This document shows positions 8,797-17,670 of a DNA stretch of 34,351 nt, one piece after another. The position numbers and the translations under genes are program-made. Under the pieces are notes generated by a model. The model was not told the DNA's origin, made no database searches, and saw only the letters and a list, made by a program, of their open reading frames with translations. Numbering within the stretch: the first letter of the stretch is position 1; every line of letters begins with the position of its first letter. Origin of the DNA: an uncultured Caryophanales bacterium. Lineage in GTDB: Bacteria; Bacillota_I; Bacilli_A; RFN20; CAG-826. The stretch is taken from contig CAMOSS010000004.1 of NCBI GenBank assembly GCA_946625055.1, positions 1 to 34,351 on the forward strand, given 5' to 3'.

Positions 8797-9336
8797 ATGG
8801 AATTAAAAGGTAGTAGAACAGAAAAAAACTTACAAGCCGCTTTCGCTGGTGAATCCCAAGCTAGAAACAAATACACATACTTTGCTTCAAAGGCCAAAAA
8901 AGAAGGCTATGAACAAATCGCTGAAATCTTCTTAGAAACCGCTGAAAACGAAAAAGAACACGCAAAGATTTGGTTCAAATATCTCTGTGGTGGTGAAATT
9001 CCTGATACTGCAGCAAACTTAAGAGCTGCCGCTGATGGTGAGAACTACGAATGGACAGATATGTACAAAGAATTTGCTCAAGTCGCAAGAGAAGAAGGCT
9101 TCACAGAAATCGCTTTAAGATTTGAAATGGTTGGTAAGATTGAAGCTGAACACGAAAAACGTTATCTCGAATTACTCGAAAAAGTCGAAGGCGGAAGAGT
9201 CTTCATCGCTGAAGATGTCGTCGTTTGGAAATGCCGTAACTGTGGACATATCGTCATTGGAAAACAAGCTCCAGAAATGTGCCCAGTTTGCCGTCATCCA
9301 AAATCATATTTTGAGATGAGAGCTCATAACTACTAA
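8797..9336 (+). CDS. rbr: Rubrerythrin (ferritin-like diiron + C-terminal rubredoxin)
   Basis: Strong [75 protein letters not shown]. Confidence 0.96.
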   Translation: MELKGSRTEKNLQAAFAGESQARNKYTYFASKAKKEGYEQIAEIFLETAENEKEHAKIWFKYLCGGEIPDTAANLRAAADGENYEWTDMYKEFAQVAREEGFTEIALRFEMVGKIEAEHEKRYLELLEKVEGGRVFIAEDVVVWKCRNCGHIVIGKQAPEMCPVCRHPKSYFEMRAHNY

Positions 9337-9354
9337 TTTATTTACATAAATAAG

Positions 9355-9381
9355 GACCGCTAATAAAGGCGGTCTTTTTTG
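9355..9381 (+). terminator. Rho-independent terminator
   Basis: GACCGC-TAATAAAG-GCGGTC-TTTTTT. Confidence 0.88.
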
Positions 9382-9406
9382 TGCTTTTTAATTTTATAAA
9401 TAATGC

Positions 9407-9434
9407 TTGATTTTTATATGTGTTTCTTTATAAT
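9407..9434 (+). promoter_or_regulatory. tRNA operon promoter
   Basis: TTGATT (9407-9412)-N16-TATAAT (9429-9434), about 10 nt before the tRNA-Asp 5' end. Confidence 0.75.
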
Positions 9435-9444
9435 AAAAAAGCAC

Positions 9445-9520
9445 GGACCAGTGGTGTAGCGGTTAACATGTCTCCCTGTCACGGAGAAGATCGCGGGTTC
9501 GATTCCCGTCTGGTCCGCCA
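9445..9520 (+). tRNA. tRNA-Asp (anticodon GTC), CCA encoded
   Basis: Acceptor GGACCAG/CTGGTCC, anticodon loop CTGTCAC, canonical T-loop TTCGATT, GG in D-loop. Confidence 0.96.
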
Positions 9521-9536
9521 TTTTTTTAAGAAAATT

Positions 9537-9612
<76 letters not shown>

Positions 9613-9619
9613 TTTAGTT

Positions 9620-9645
9620 GAAGAGGTGAAAATCTCTTTTTTCTT
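9620..9645 (+). terminator. Terminator of the tRNA operon
   Basis: AGAGGT-GAAA-ATCTCT followed by TTTTTCTTTT. Confidence 0.75.
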
Positions 9646-9687
9646 TTGCCTAATCTCTAATATAATTAGATGTAGAGGGAACTTTTT

Positions 9688-10905
9688 ATGAAAAATATGA
9701 AATTATTAATAGTGGGTCTATTAACAAGCGGTTTTCTTTTAAGCGCATGTTCTAATACTCCAAAACAATCATCCGAAAAAGGATCAACCCCAGTTAGTGA
9801 AAACTCACAAGGTGATAATCCATCAACTCCATCTCAAGGTGGTGAAAGCCAAGGTGGTTCCTCACAAGGTGGAGCAAGTGATTCTCAAGGTGGTTCTTCA
9901 AGCGCTAAACAAGATAATCTTAAAACATTACAAGAACTCAAAGAGACAATCGCGCATCATTTCCATTTTGAATATTATCCAAATAGCTCTTTAACAGAAA
10001 ATACATTTAATACATCTGAGATTGTTAAATACGCAACAGATGGCACATATACTGCTTCATATGAACTCATGGATAGACTTTGGATCAATATTGGTGGAAG
10101 AAGCCATCAATATCAAAGAGGTTCAAGCGGAACATTTTTAGAACTTGCAAGCCCAACAACTGAAGTTGTTACTGTAGCTGAAGGAGCAGCAGAAAAAACA
10201 ATGCTTGCTTTCCATGATTCTATTGAATATACAAAGAAAGAAAATACTAATTTCCTAAATAGAGCAGCCACAAAATATACTTTAGAAATGAATGAAGGCA
10301 GCATGCAACAAGGTCAATTCCATACACTATTTACCGAAGTGATTATTGATAATGCGACTGGCTTAGCTTTAAGACATTATTCCAGACAAAGTGGAAACAT
10401 GAATTTTAAAACTTTACCAATCAACTTTGAACTTGCTGCTTTAAATCTTGGTAATGACGCCGATGCATTCATCGCAACCAAGACAGCAAAAATCGGTGTT
10501 TATGATTGGGATACTAACTTCTATTCATCCATGGGATTAACAACTGTTGCTAGACCAAATGAAGAATTCTGGTATGCAAACCGTGTTATTGGAACATCTT
10601 ATGATGATTACGCTGAAAACATTCAAACTATCTTCCGCTTTGCTGGAACAAAAGATGCAACAGTTGCTAAAGGCAAAGCGTTAGTGGAATCTTTCTATAA
10701 TGCTGGGCTTAAATATGATTCAGAACATAATTTAGCCCCAACATATAACGACAATTCAATTTATTATGAAGATTTAGAAGAGGGCGATATTTCCTTTGAT
10801 GGCTATACATCTGAGGGACACTACGTTGACTTCGATTTAGAATATATCGATAATGTCGCCACTCCATATCTTAGAGTAGTGTTAGATTTCTATAAAGTTG
10901 CCTAA
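9688..10905 (+). CDS. Lipoprotein of unknown function with Ser/Gln/Gly-rich SQGG-repeat linker
   Basis: Lipobox FLLSAC; linker QGGESQGGSSQGGASDSQGGSSS; SD-like gaggg. Confidence 0.82.
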   Translation: MKNMKLLIVGLLTSGFLLSACSNTPKQSSEKGSTPVSENSQGDNPSTPSQGGESQGGSSQGGASDSQGGSSSAKQDNLKTLQELKETIAHHFHFEYYPNSSLTENTFNTSEIVKYATDGTYTASYELMDRLWINIGGRSHQYQRGSSGTFLELASPTTEVVTVAEGAAEKTMLAFHDSIEYTKKENTNFLNRAATKYTLEMNEGSMQQGQFHTLFTEVIIDNATGLALRHYSRQSGNMNFKTLPINFELAALNLGNDADAFIATKTAKIGVYDWDTNFYSSMGLTTVARPNEEFWYANRVIGTSYDDYAENIQTIFRFAGTKDATVAKGKALVESFYNAGLKYDSEHNLAPTYNDNSIYYEDLEEGDISFDGYTSEGHYVDFDLEYIDNVATPYLRVVLDFYKVA

Positions 10906-10921
10906 CAATAAAAAAATATTA

Positions 10922-10949
10922 GGAGACGCTTAAGCGTCTCTTTTATTTT
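10922..10949 (+). terminator. Rho-independent terminator
   Basis: GAGACGC-TTAA-GCGTCTC-TTTTATTTT. Confidence 0.9.
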
Positions 10950-10963
10950 GCCCTATTTGGATT

Positions 10964-10969
10964 TATAAT
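10964..10969 (+). promoter_or_regulatory. -10 box TATAAT, 8 nt before ATG 10978
   Basis: TATAAT, then ttaagtag, then ATG; no SD. Confidence 0.55.
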
Positions 10970-10977
10970 TTAAGTAG

Positions 10978-11871
10978 ATGAAGATTAATAGATTAGTAGT
11001 GGAAATTCTTATTCCTACCGTTAAAAGAGGAATTAGGAATAGAAGAAAGACATTTCCCCCAATGGGAGTGTTTAAAGAGTTTTTAGATGTCCCATATATA
11101 GATGATGGAGATTCCTATCATCAATATGATGTCTTTCTAGCGACAGAGAATAGAAAGAATGTCTGTATCTTAGATATTCACGGAGGTTCATATCTTTTCA
11201 GTGGCCATCGCGATAATTACATCTTTGCATATGAATTCCTAAAAGAGGGGTATGACGTTATTTGTTTAGACTATCTACCTAATGATGGTAAAAGAGACAC
11301 AAAAGATTTAGTTAGCGATTGTGTTCTTTGTCTAAATCATATCTATGAACACCTCAAAGATTTCTCCTTAGAGGATGATAAGTTCGTTATGACTGGTGAT
11401 TCTGCCGGTGGACATTTTGCCTTATTACTATCGGAAATGATGGAAGACAAGAAGATTCAAGATTTATTAGGATTTAACCTTCATAACTTTAATTTAAGAG
11501 GTGTTTTGCTAAACTGTCCAGTCTATGATTTTGAGTGGACTGGATATAATCAAATGACACATGGTGCGATGAAGAGAATGTTTGGTAAAAACTACTCTTT
11601 AGAAAAGATGAGATTACTCTCTCCAAAAGAATATATCAAAGACTTTAAATTACCTTTGTTTGTATCAACTTGTAAAAATGATTTTATTCGTAAAGAAAGC
11701 CTAAAACTTAATGAGGATATGAGACAAAAAGATAATAAGTTTGTCTTTATTGATATTGACTCAGATAATAAGAAAGTTGATCATGTTCATAATGTTGTTG
11801 CCCCTTATCTTGAAGAATCAAAAAGAGTCAATCAAAAGATGTTTGAATTCATAGAAACAATTATAAAGTAA
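10978..11871 (+). CDS. Alpha/beta hydrolase (esterase/lipase, HSL-like)
   Basis: LDIHGGSYLFSG oxyanion motif, MTGDSAGGHFALLLSE nucleophile elbow, late D and H (DHVHNVV). Confidence 0.88.
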   Translation: MKINRLVVEILIPTVKRGIRNRRKTFPPMGVFKEFLDVPYIDDGDSYHQYDVFLATENRKNVCILDIHGGSYLFSGHRDNYIFAYEFLKEGYDVICLDYLPNDGKRDTKDLVSDCVLCLNHIYEHLKDFSLEDDKFVMTGDSAGGHFALLLSEMMEDKKIQDLLGFNLHNFNLRGVLLNCPVYDFEWTGYNQMTHGAMKRMFGKNYSLEKMRLLSPKEYIKDFKLPLFVSTCKNDFIRKESLKLNEDMRQKDNKFVFIDIDSDNKKVDHVHNVVAPYLEESKRVNQKMFEFIETIIK

Positions 11872-11893
11872 TGTGTAATCACATTATTTTTTT
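11869..11893 (+). terminator. Terminator overlapping the hydrolase stop codon
   Basis: TAATGTG-TAAT-CACATTA-TTTTTTT; the first TAA is the stop. Confidence 0.85.
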
Positions 11894-11894
11894 A

Positions 11895-11922
11895 TTGATA
11901 ATCAATTTATGTGGTTTATAAT
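11895..11922 (+). promoter_or_regulatory. Aquaporin gene promoter
   Basis: TTGATA (11895)-N16-TATAAT (11917-11922), SD aaaggag downstream. Confidence 0.72.
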
Positions 11923-11953
11923 TTTTTACGGAAAATAGAAAAGGAGATTTTTT

Positions 11954-12664
11954 ATGAGTTTACTTAAAAAAGCAGTAGCAGAATGCTTTGGCACAATGGT
12001 CTTAGTTCTCGTTGCTTGTGGTGTCGCAGTTGTTGGCGCTGGAGCAAACTGGTGGGTCGCTACCTCATTAGCTTTCGGTTTAGTTATCGTTGCTATGGCT
12101 TATTCCATCGGTAATGTTTCTGGATGTCACATCAACCCAGCAGTGTCATTTGCCATGTTCTTAAGAAAGAAAATTACACTTAAAGAATTCTTAGTTTATG
12201 TCGCTGCACAAATCGTCGGAGCCTTTGTCGGTTCACTTTTATTAGCCTTATTCTTAAGAGGCAATTTTGAAGCTTTAGGCGGAAACGAAATTCAAGCCGT
12301 TTTAATGCATGAAGGTAAATTAGATGCCTTATCATACATCGGTGCATTCCTAGTTGAAGTCGTCTTAACATTTGTCTTTGTCATCGCTATCTTAGGTGTC
12401 ACAGATGAAAGATATCACGACGGAAAACATGCTGGAATCGTTATCGGTTTAACCCTTGCTTTAGTCCACTTATTCGGTTTAGGTTTCACAGGTACATCTG
12501 TTAACCCAGCTAGATCATTAGCCCCAGCCGTTCTTCAAGCCATCGCTGGAAAAACCGCTTCCTTAGAACAAGTTTGGATCTGGATTTTAGCCCCATTAGC
12601 CGGTGCTGCATTAGCAGTTTTAGTCTATAATTTACTCACTTCAAATAAAAAAGAAGCTGAATAA
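11954..12664 (+). CDS. MIP-family aquaporin (AqpZ-like)
   Basis: Two NPA motifs: SGCHINPAVSF and GTSVNPARSLAPA; six TM pattern. Confidence 0.95.
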   Translation: MSLLKKAVAECFGTMVLVLVACGVAVVGAGANWWVATSLAFGLVIVAMAYSIGNVSGCHINPAVSFAMFLRKKITLKEFLVYVAAQIVGAFVGSLLLALFLRGNFEALGGNEIQAVLMHEGKLDALSYIGAFLVEVVLTFVFVIAILGVTDERYHDGKHAGIVIGLTLALVHLFGLGFTGTSVNPARSLAPAVLQAIAGKTASLEQVWIWILAPLAGAALAVLVYNLLTSNKKEAE

Positions 12665-12687
12665 TAATAGCTATTTAAAAATATAAA

Positions 12688-12712
12688 AATACCGATTTTT
12701 CGGTATTTTTTT
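12688..12712 (+). terminator. Rho-independent terminator
   Basis: ATACCGA-TTTT-TCGGTAT-TTTTTT. Confidence 0.9.
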
Positions 12713-12731
12713 GTGCAAAAATGGCCTTATT

Positions 12732-12788
12732 AGAGTTAATTCTCTATTTTGTAGAGTGGCATTCTACGATTAGGAGAATGGCTTTTTT
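12732..12788 (+). promoter_or_regulatory. Possible attenuator-like region with overlapping alternative hairpins ending in a T tract
   Basis: CTCTA-TTTTG-TAGAG, GTAGA-N7-TCTAC and CATTCT-N9-AGAATG-GCTTTTTT share segments. Confidence 0.35.
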
Positions 12789-12833
12789 AATTAGTGGATT
12801 TCCTTTTGTGGGCTTTTATTTAAAATTGATAGC

Positions 12834-14366
12834 ATGATGAACGAAAGAAAAAACATTGTCATTATCGGCGCTGGAGTCAGCGGACTAGCCAGTGGTATCG
12901 TCGCCTTACAAAATGGATTCGATGTTACATTAATTGAAAAGAATCCTCTTGTTGGTGGTTTATGCATGGGTTGGTATAGAAGAGGTCGTTATCTTGATGG
13001 TTGCATTCACTGGCTTACAGGATCTAAGAGTGGTTGTGACTTATATGATATGTGGACTAATGTACACGCTTTCAGAGATGAGAGAGATATTATTCAACTC
13101 GATTCATTTGGAACATTTGAATATCAAGGAACAAAAGTGACATTCTGGAGAGATATAACTAGAGCAAGAGCAGAATGGATTTCTATCTCTAAAGAAGATA
13201 CAAAAATGATTAATAAATTCTTTGATATCGTTGAAGACTTTATGGCGGTTCCTGCTCCAATTAAACAACCAGTTGCTTATTTACCTTTATCAGTCTTATT
13301 GTCCTTTATTGGAAAAATTATTAAACATCCTTCCTATTTATACACGATGAGAATGTCCTGCGAAGGATTTGCGAAAAAGTTTAAACACCCAGCATTAAGA
13401 TGGGCCTTAACACATGTTCAACCAGGTCCAGGTAATTTATTCTCTATGATTTATTCATATTCCACAATTACAGACAATAATGGTGGAGTTCCACGCGGTG
13501 GTTCTTTAAAGATGGTAAATAATATGAAAGATTATTACCTTGAGCTCGGTGGCAAACTTTTAGTTAATTCACCAGTTGAAAAGATCAATGTCGATAAAAA
13601 GAAAAAGGTTGCAACATCTGTAACGTTAGAAAATGGGAAAGTCATTGAAGGCGATTATATTATCGCTTCCCTTGATCCAAACTTCACATTGACTAAATTA
13701 CTCAACAATAAATATCCAAAGAATTCCTTTGATAAGAGAATTTATAACTATAAAAAGAATCCTCTTCCAGGTTGTGTCTTGCTTCAATTTGAGATTGAAG
13801 ATTTGCCTGAAGGAAATTATCCTCTTTCCTTTGAGATTGAACCATTAAAAGTGGGAAAAACAATTGTGGATCATTTAACCCTCAGAAGTCACGCTTACGA
13901 TAAAGATACTTATGTGAGAGATAACAAAGTAATCTGTTCAATGCTTATCGATCAATACGATGAAGATTACTATGAATGGAAAAAGCTCTTGAAAGATGAA
14001 ACATATAAAGATGAGAAGAATAGAATTGCTTCTGAATGTGCAAAACGCATTGTGAAACAACTTCCATCCTTAGAAGGAAAAGTCACAGTCTTAGATGTTG
14101 CCACTCCATGGACATTTAAGAGATATACAAACACAACAAGAGGTGGATATATGTCATTTATGTTCACAACAAAGAATGATATGTATTCAAGCGATGGTCG
14201 TGTTATGGGAATAAATAACTTATATTTATCTGGTAACTTTATGGCTTCTCCTGGTGGACTTCCATTTGCCTTATCAACCGGTTATCACGCGGTTCAAAGA
14301 ATCTGTAGAAGAGAAAATATTAAATACGCTTTAGCAACTCAAAGAGAGTTAAATAAAGAATACTAA
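12834..14366 (+). CDS. FAD-dependent oxidoreductase, phytoene desaturase/CrtI-like
   Basis: IVIIGAGVSGLASGIVALQNGFDVTLIEKNPLVGGLCMGWYRRGRYLDGCIHWLTG dinucleotide-binding fold; C-terminal NLYLSGNFMASPGGLPFALSTGYHA. Confidence 0.9.
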   Translation: MMNERKNIVIIGAGVSGLASGIVALQNGFDVTLIEKNPLVGGLCMGWYRRGRYLDGCIHWLTGSKSGCDLYDMWTNVHAFRDERDIIQLDSFGTFEYQGTKVTFWRDITRARAEWISISKEDTKMINKFFDIVEDFMAVPAPIKQPVAYLPLSVLLSFIGKIIKHPSYLYTMRMSCEGFAKKFKHPALRWALTHVQPGPGNLFSMIYSYSTITDNNGGVPRGGSLKMVNNMKDYYLELGGKLLVNSPVEKINVDKKKKVATSVTLENGKVIEGDYIIASLDPNFTLTKLLNNKYPKNSFDKRIYNYKKNPLPGCVLLQFEIEDLPEGNYPLSFEIEPLKVGKTIVDHLTLRSHAYDKDTYVRDNKVICSMLIDQYDEDYYEWKKLLKDETYKDEKNRIASECAKRIVKQLPSLEGKVTVLDVATPWTFKRYTNTTRGGYMSFMFTTKNDMYSSDGRVMGINNLYLSGNFMASPGGLPFALSTGYHAVQRICRRENIKYALATQRELNKEY

Positions 14367-14369
14367 GTG

Positions 14370-14398
14370 CATTTCTTGAAAAAGAGATGCCTTTTTTA
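14370..14398 (+). terminator. Terminator of the CrtI-like gene, overlapping the next promoter
   Basis: GCATTTCTT-GAAA-AAGAGATGC-CTTTTTT. Confidence 0.82.
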
Positions 14399-14405
14399 TT
14401 AAAAT
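14376..14405 (+). promoter_or_regulatory. Putative promoter of the DtxR-family gene, embedded in the terminator
   Basis: TTGAAA (14376)-N18-TAAAAT (14400-14405), 7 nt before ATG 14413. Confidence 0.5.
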
Positions 14406-14412
14406 AAATAAT

Positions 14413-14775
14413 ATGAAAAGAAACGAATCCAGAGAAGATTATTTAGAAGCCATCCTTCAAATTAATAATGAAGGCAAAGCGGCAAAGTCCATCGATGTGG
14501 CGGTGAAACTTAATTTTTCTAAGCCAAGTGTTTCTATTGCGATGAAAAAGCTTAGAGAAGAACATTTAATCACAGTAAATGATGATGGAATCCTTTTATT
14601 AACCGAAGAAGGAAGAAAGATTGCCCAAAAGACTTTAGAAAAACATGAATTCTTAACAAACTTCTTTATCAAGATTGGTGTTGATCCAAAAATGGCGGAA
14701 GATGAAGCTTGTGAAATAGAACACAGCATCAATGAAGAAACATTTGAAAAAATGAAAGCTTATTTATCTAAATAA
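14413..14775 (+). CDS. DtxR/MntR-family metal-dependent transcriptional regulator
   Basis: ESREDYLEAILQINNEGKAAKSIDVAVKLNFSKPSVSIAMKKLREEHLI winged helix; EACEIEHSINEETFEKM metal-binding/dimerisation region; directly upstream of feo. Confidence 0.9.
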   Translation: MKRNESREDYLEAILQINNEGKAAKSIDVAVKLNFSKPSVSIAMKKLREEHLITVNDDGILLLTEEGRKIAQKTLEKHEFLTNFFIKIGVDPKMAEDEACEIEHSINEETFEKMKAYLSK

Positions 14776-14796
14776 TCCCTAAATGGGATTTTTTAA
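14774..14796 (+). terminator. Rho-independent terminator
   Basis: AATCCC-TAAAT-GGGATT-TTTT. Confidence 0.8.
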
Positions 14797-14813
14797 TATT
14801 CTTATAAATATAA

Positions 14814-14841
14814 TTGACACATAAATAATTAGTAATATAAT
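14814..14841 (+). promoter_or_regulatory. feo operon promoter
   Basis: TTGACA (14814-14819)-N16-TATAAT (14836-14841). Confidence 0.88.
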
Positions 14842-14847
14842 AGTTTT

Positions 14848-14865
14848 AGTTAGTTTCGACTAACT
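14848..14865. promoter_or_regulatory. Putative metal-regulator operator 1
   Basis: AGTTAGT-TTCG-ACTAACT inverted repeat at the predicted TSS. Confidence 0.7.
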
Positions 14866-14882
14866 TATATTTTTGAGAAAGA

Positions 14883-14898
14883 GTTAGTCAATACTAAC
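14883..14898. promoter_or_regulatory. Putative metal-regulator operator 2
   Basis: GTTAGT-CAAT-ACTAAC, same arms as operator 1, 34 bp downstream. Confidence 0.7.
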
Positions 14899-14914
14899 CG
14901 AAAGGATTGAATAT

Positions 14915-15127
14915 ATGCCAATAGTTATCGCTCCATTAAATACTGAATTAAGAATCGTTAAGATCCTTGCAGATGAAAAAACTAAAAGACACTTACAAAA
15001 TCTTGGTATTGTCGTCGATGGTCGTATTTTAATCCTCTCATCAAATGCTGGTAACGTAATCTGCAATGTGCTCGGTGTTCGCATCGCACTCAACAAAGAC
15101 GTTGCCACCAAAATTTTAGTAGCGTAG
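14915..15127 (+). CDS. feoA: FeoA-domain protein
   Basis: Short SH3-like FeoA ORF (LQNLGIVVDGRILILSSNAGNVICNVLGVRIALNKDVATKILV), SD gaaagga, feo context. Confidence 0.87.
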   Translation: MPIVIAPLNTELRIVKILADEKTKRHLQNLGIVVDGRILILSSNAGNVICNVLGVRIALNKDVATKILVA

Positions 15128-15140
15128 AAAGGAAGGAAAT

Positions 15141-15374
15141 ATGCTAAGAACACTAAATGAATTGGAAAAAGGCGAGACTGGCCTTATTAAAAATGTGACT
15201 GGCGAAGGCAGAATTCGTCGTCGTTTATTCGATATGGGTGTCACTCCAGGAGCAACAGTAGTCTTAAGAAAGAAAGCCCCATTAGGAGATCCAATCGAAG
15301 TTACAGTTCGTGGATACGAACTAACCCTTAGAAAAGAAGAAGCGAAAATGGTCTATGTGGAGGTAAATAAATAA
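15141..15374 (+). CDS. feoA: FeoA-domain protein (second copy)
   Basis: RIRRRLFDMGVTPGATVVLRKKAPLGDPIEVTVRGYELTLRKEEAKMVYV; overlaps feoB start by one nt. Confidence 0.93.
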   Translation: MLRTLNELEKGETGLIKNVTGEGRIRRRLFDMGVTPGATVVLRKKAPLGDPIEVTVRGYELTLRKEEAKMVYVEVNK

Positions 15375-17653
15375 TGAAAAGATTTGCCTTACTAGGAAAC
15401 CCAAACTCTGGTAAAACCACATTGTTCAACGCTTTAACAGGATCAACTGCACACGTTGGTAACTGGCCAGGTGTTACAGTTGATAAAAAAGAAGGTAAAT
15501 ATAAAAAGTTAGGTGAAGAGATTGCCATCATCGACTTACCTGGTATTTATTCCTTATCTCCTTATACTCCTGAAGAAGTTATTTCAAGAAACTACATTCT
15601 TGATGAAAAACCTGATTGTGTCATCAACATTGTTGATGCAACAAACTTGGAAAGAAACTTATACTTAACCACCCAAGCTTTGGAAATTAATGTTCCTATC
15701 GTTGTTGCTCTTAACATGAGTGATATCGTCAAAAAAGCTGGCGACTCAATTAATGTTAGCGATCTTTCTAAAAAGCTTGGAGTCCCAGTTGTGGAAATCT
15801 CCGCTTTAAGAAGTGAAAACATTGATGAATTAATGCAAGAAGCTTATAAAGCTTCAAATAAACAACGCCTTGGGTCAACCATCATCGAAGATAAAGATTT
15901 ATTACATCTTATCAACGATGTGAAAATTGCCTTCGAAGGGAAAGGTGTTGAAAACCCATTATTCCACGCGGTTAAACTTGTGGAACTCGACTCAGTGGAA
16001 ACTGAAATGCATCCTGATTTAATCAAGATGGTTGAAGACTTCAAAGCCACATTTGAAGATGAAATATTCGGTAATGACTTTGAAGCGATTGTCGCAGATG
16101 CGAGATATAAATATATCTCAAAGAATTATTCTGGCGCCTATATTAAGAGTGCAAATGAGAATAAAGAAGTCTTAACAAAGTCAGATAAAATCGATAAAGT
16201 TTTAACTCACCGTATCTGGGCTATTCCTTTATTTATTGTTATCATGTTCTTCATTTTCCATTTCACATTCTCTGAAGATTTATTCTTCATGGGTGCAATG
16301 GGACTTGAAATTGCTCCTACTAATGGATTTACTGAGTTCTTAGTGAGAGTCTTATCGGCAGACCTTAGCACTCCAACAAGTGAACTTGAAGCCTTAGGCG
16401 GTATTCCATCACTTGGTGTATGGTTACAATCATGGTTTGGAGCTGGAACAGGTGCTATTATCGATGGCGTGAGAGCCTTATTCGAATTAGGCGGAGAAGC
16501 TGTCGCTGGATCCTGGTATGCTTCCCTTGTCTGTGATGGTTTATTAAATGGTTTAGATGCCGTTATGTCATTTATTCCACAAATCCTCTTACTCTTCTTA
16601 TTCATCGCTATTCTTGAAGATAGTGGTTATATGGCCCGTGTTGCCTTTATCTTAGATAGAGCATTTAGAAGATTTGGTTTATCAGGCAAAGCCTTTATCC
16701 CTATGCTAACAGGCTTTGGTTGTAGCGTTCCTGCCATCATGGCGACAAGAACATTAGAAGATTCAAAAGAAAAGAATAGAACAATTAGATTAATGACATG
16801 TTTCAGCTGTGGTGCTAAAGCACCAATCTGGACAATGTTAGCCGCGGTCGGTGCCCTTGCAGGATTTAATGGAGGACTCTTCGTCTTCACTATTTACCTC
16901 GGTGGTATTGCCGCTGCTATCATCTTCGCCTTATTCATGAAATTGTTCTCAAAAGATCAATATGTCTCTCCATTTATTATGGAGTTACCACAATATCACA
17001 AACCACAAGCAAGAAACGTTCTTGCTCACCTTTGGGAAAAATTGAAACACTATGTCATTAAGGCTGGCACAATTATTGCCGCATCACTCTTAGTGATTTG
17101 GTTCTTATCCAACTTCGGTTGGGCCTTCTGGAACGGTCTTGTTGATATTCAAGAATCCATGCTCGCAGATATCGGTAGAGTCTTTGGCTATATCTTCTGG
17201 CCATTAGGATTCTCTCAAAATGCAGAATATGGTTGGATGTACTCCGTTGCTTCTGTCACTGGTTTAGTGGCCAAAGAAGATGTCGTTGGTACACTTGCTA
17301 CCTTATTCGGTATGGCTGATGGCCTTGCTGAAGCAGAAGTCGGCGCAAACTTAGTCGGTATTACCGCTCCTGCAGTTTGGTCCTATGCCTTCTTTAACTT
17401 ATTCACCATTCCATGCTTTGCCGCTGTTGCAACAGCACATGGTGAACAAAAAGGTAAAGAATTCTGGCTTACAATCGCTTGGTGGTTTGGCATTTCCTAC
17501 GGAACATCATTAGTGATCTATTGGGTTGGTACCCTTTATGAAGTTGCTTGGTGGGGTGGAATGCTCGTTACATTAGCCATCGTTGCATGCATTGTTGCCG
17601 CTGGTATCATCGTTACAAGAAGAAATAAAAAATACGCTCAAGCTAACGCTTAA
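15374..17653 (+). CDS. feoB: Ferrous iron transport protein B
   Basis: G1 GNPNSGKTTLFNALTG, G3 DLPGIYSL, NMSD; GCSVPAIMATRTLE and FSCGAKAPIW in the membrane domain. Confidence 0.98.
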   Translation: MKRFALLGNPNSGKTTLFNALTGSTAHVGNWPGVTVDKKEGKYKKLGEEIAIIDLPGIYSLSPYTPEEVISRNYILDEKPDCVINIVDATNLERNLYLTTQALEINVPIVVALNMSDIVKKAGDSINVSDLSKKLGVPVVEISALRSENIDELMQEAYKASNKQRLGSTIIEDKDLLHLINDVKIAFEGKGVENPLFHAVKLVELDSVETEMHPDLIKMVEDFKATFEDEIFGNDFEAIVADARYKYISKNYSGAYIKSANENKEVLTKSDKIDKVLTHRIWAIPLFIVIMFFIFHFTFSEDLFFMGAMGLEIAPTNGFTEFLVRVLSADLSTPTSELEALGGIPSLGVWLQSWFGAGTGAIIDGVRALFELGGEAVAGSWYASLVCDGLLNGLDAVMSFIPQILLLFLFIAILEDSGYMARVAFILDRAFRRFGLSGKAFIPMLTGFGCSVPAIMATRTLEDSKEKNRTIRLMTCFSCGAKAPIWTMLAAVGALAGFNGGLFVFTIYLGGIAAAIIFALFMKLFSKDQYVSPFIMELPQYHKPQARNVLAHLWEKLKHYVIKAGTIIAASLLVIWFLSNFGWAFWNGLVDIQESMLADIGRVFGYIFWPLGFSQNAEYGWMYSVASVTGLVAKEDVVGTLATLFGMADGLAEAEVGANLVGITAPAVWSYAFFNLFTIPCFAAVATAHGEQKGKEFWLTIAWWFGISYGTSLVIYWVGTLYEVAWWGGMLVTLAIVACIVAAGIIVTRRNKKYAQANA

Positions 17654-17670
17654 AGAAAGGAGAAATAACT

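Noticed and set aside
16207-16605. 132-aa minus-strand ORF within feoB
   Set aside because: Antisense to a strongly conserved gene, no recognisable motif; a codon-bias shadow.
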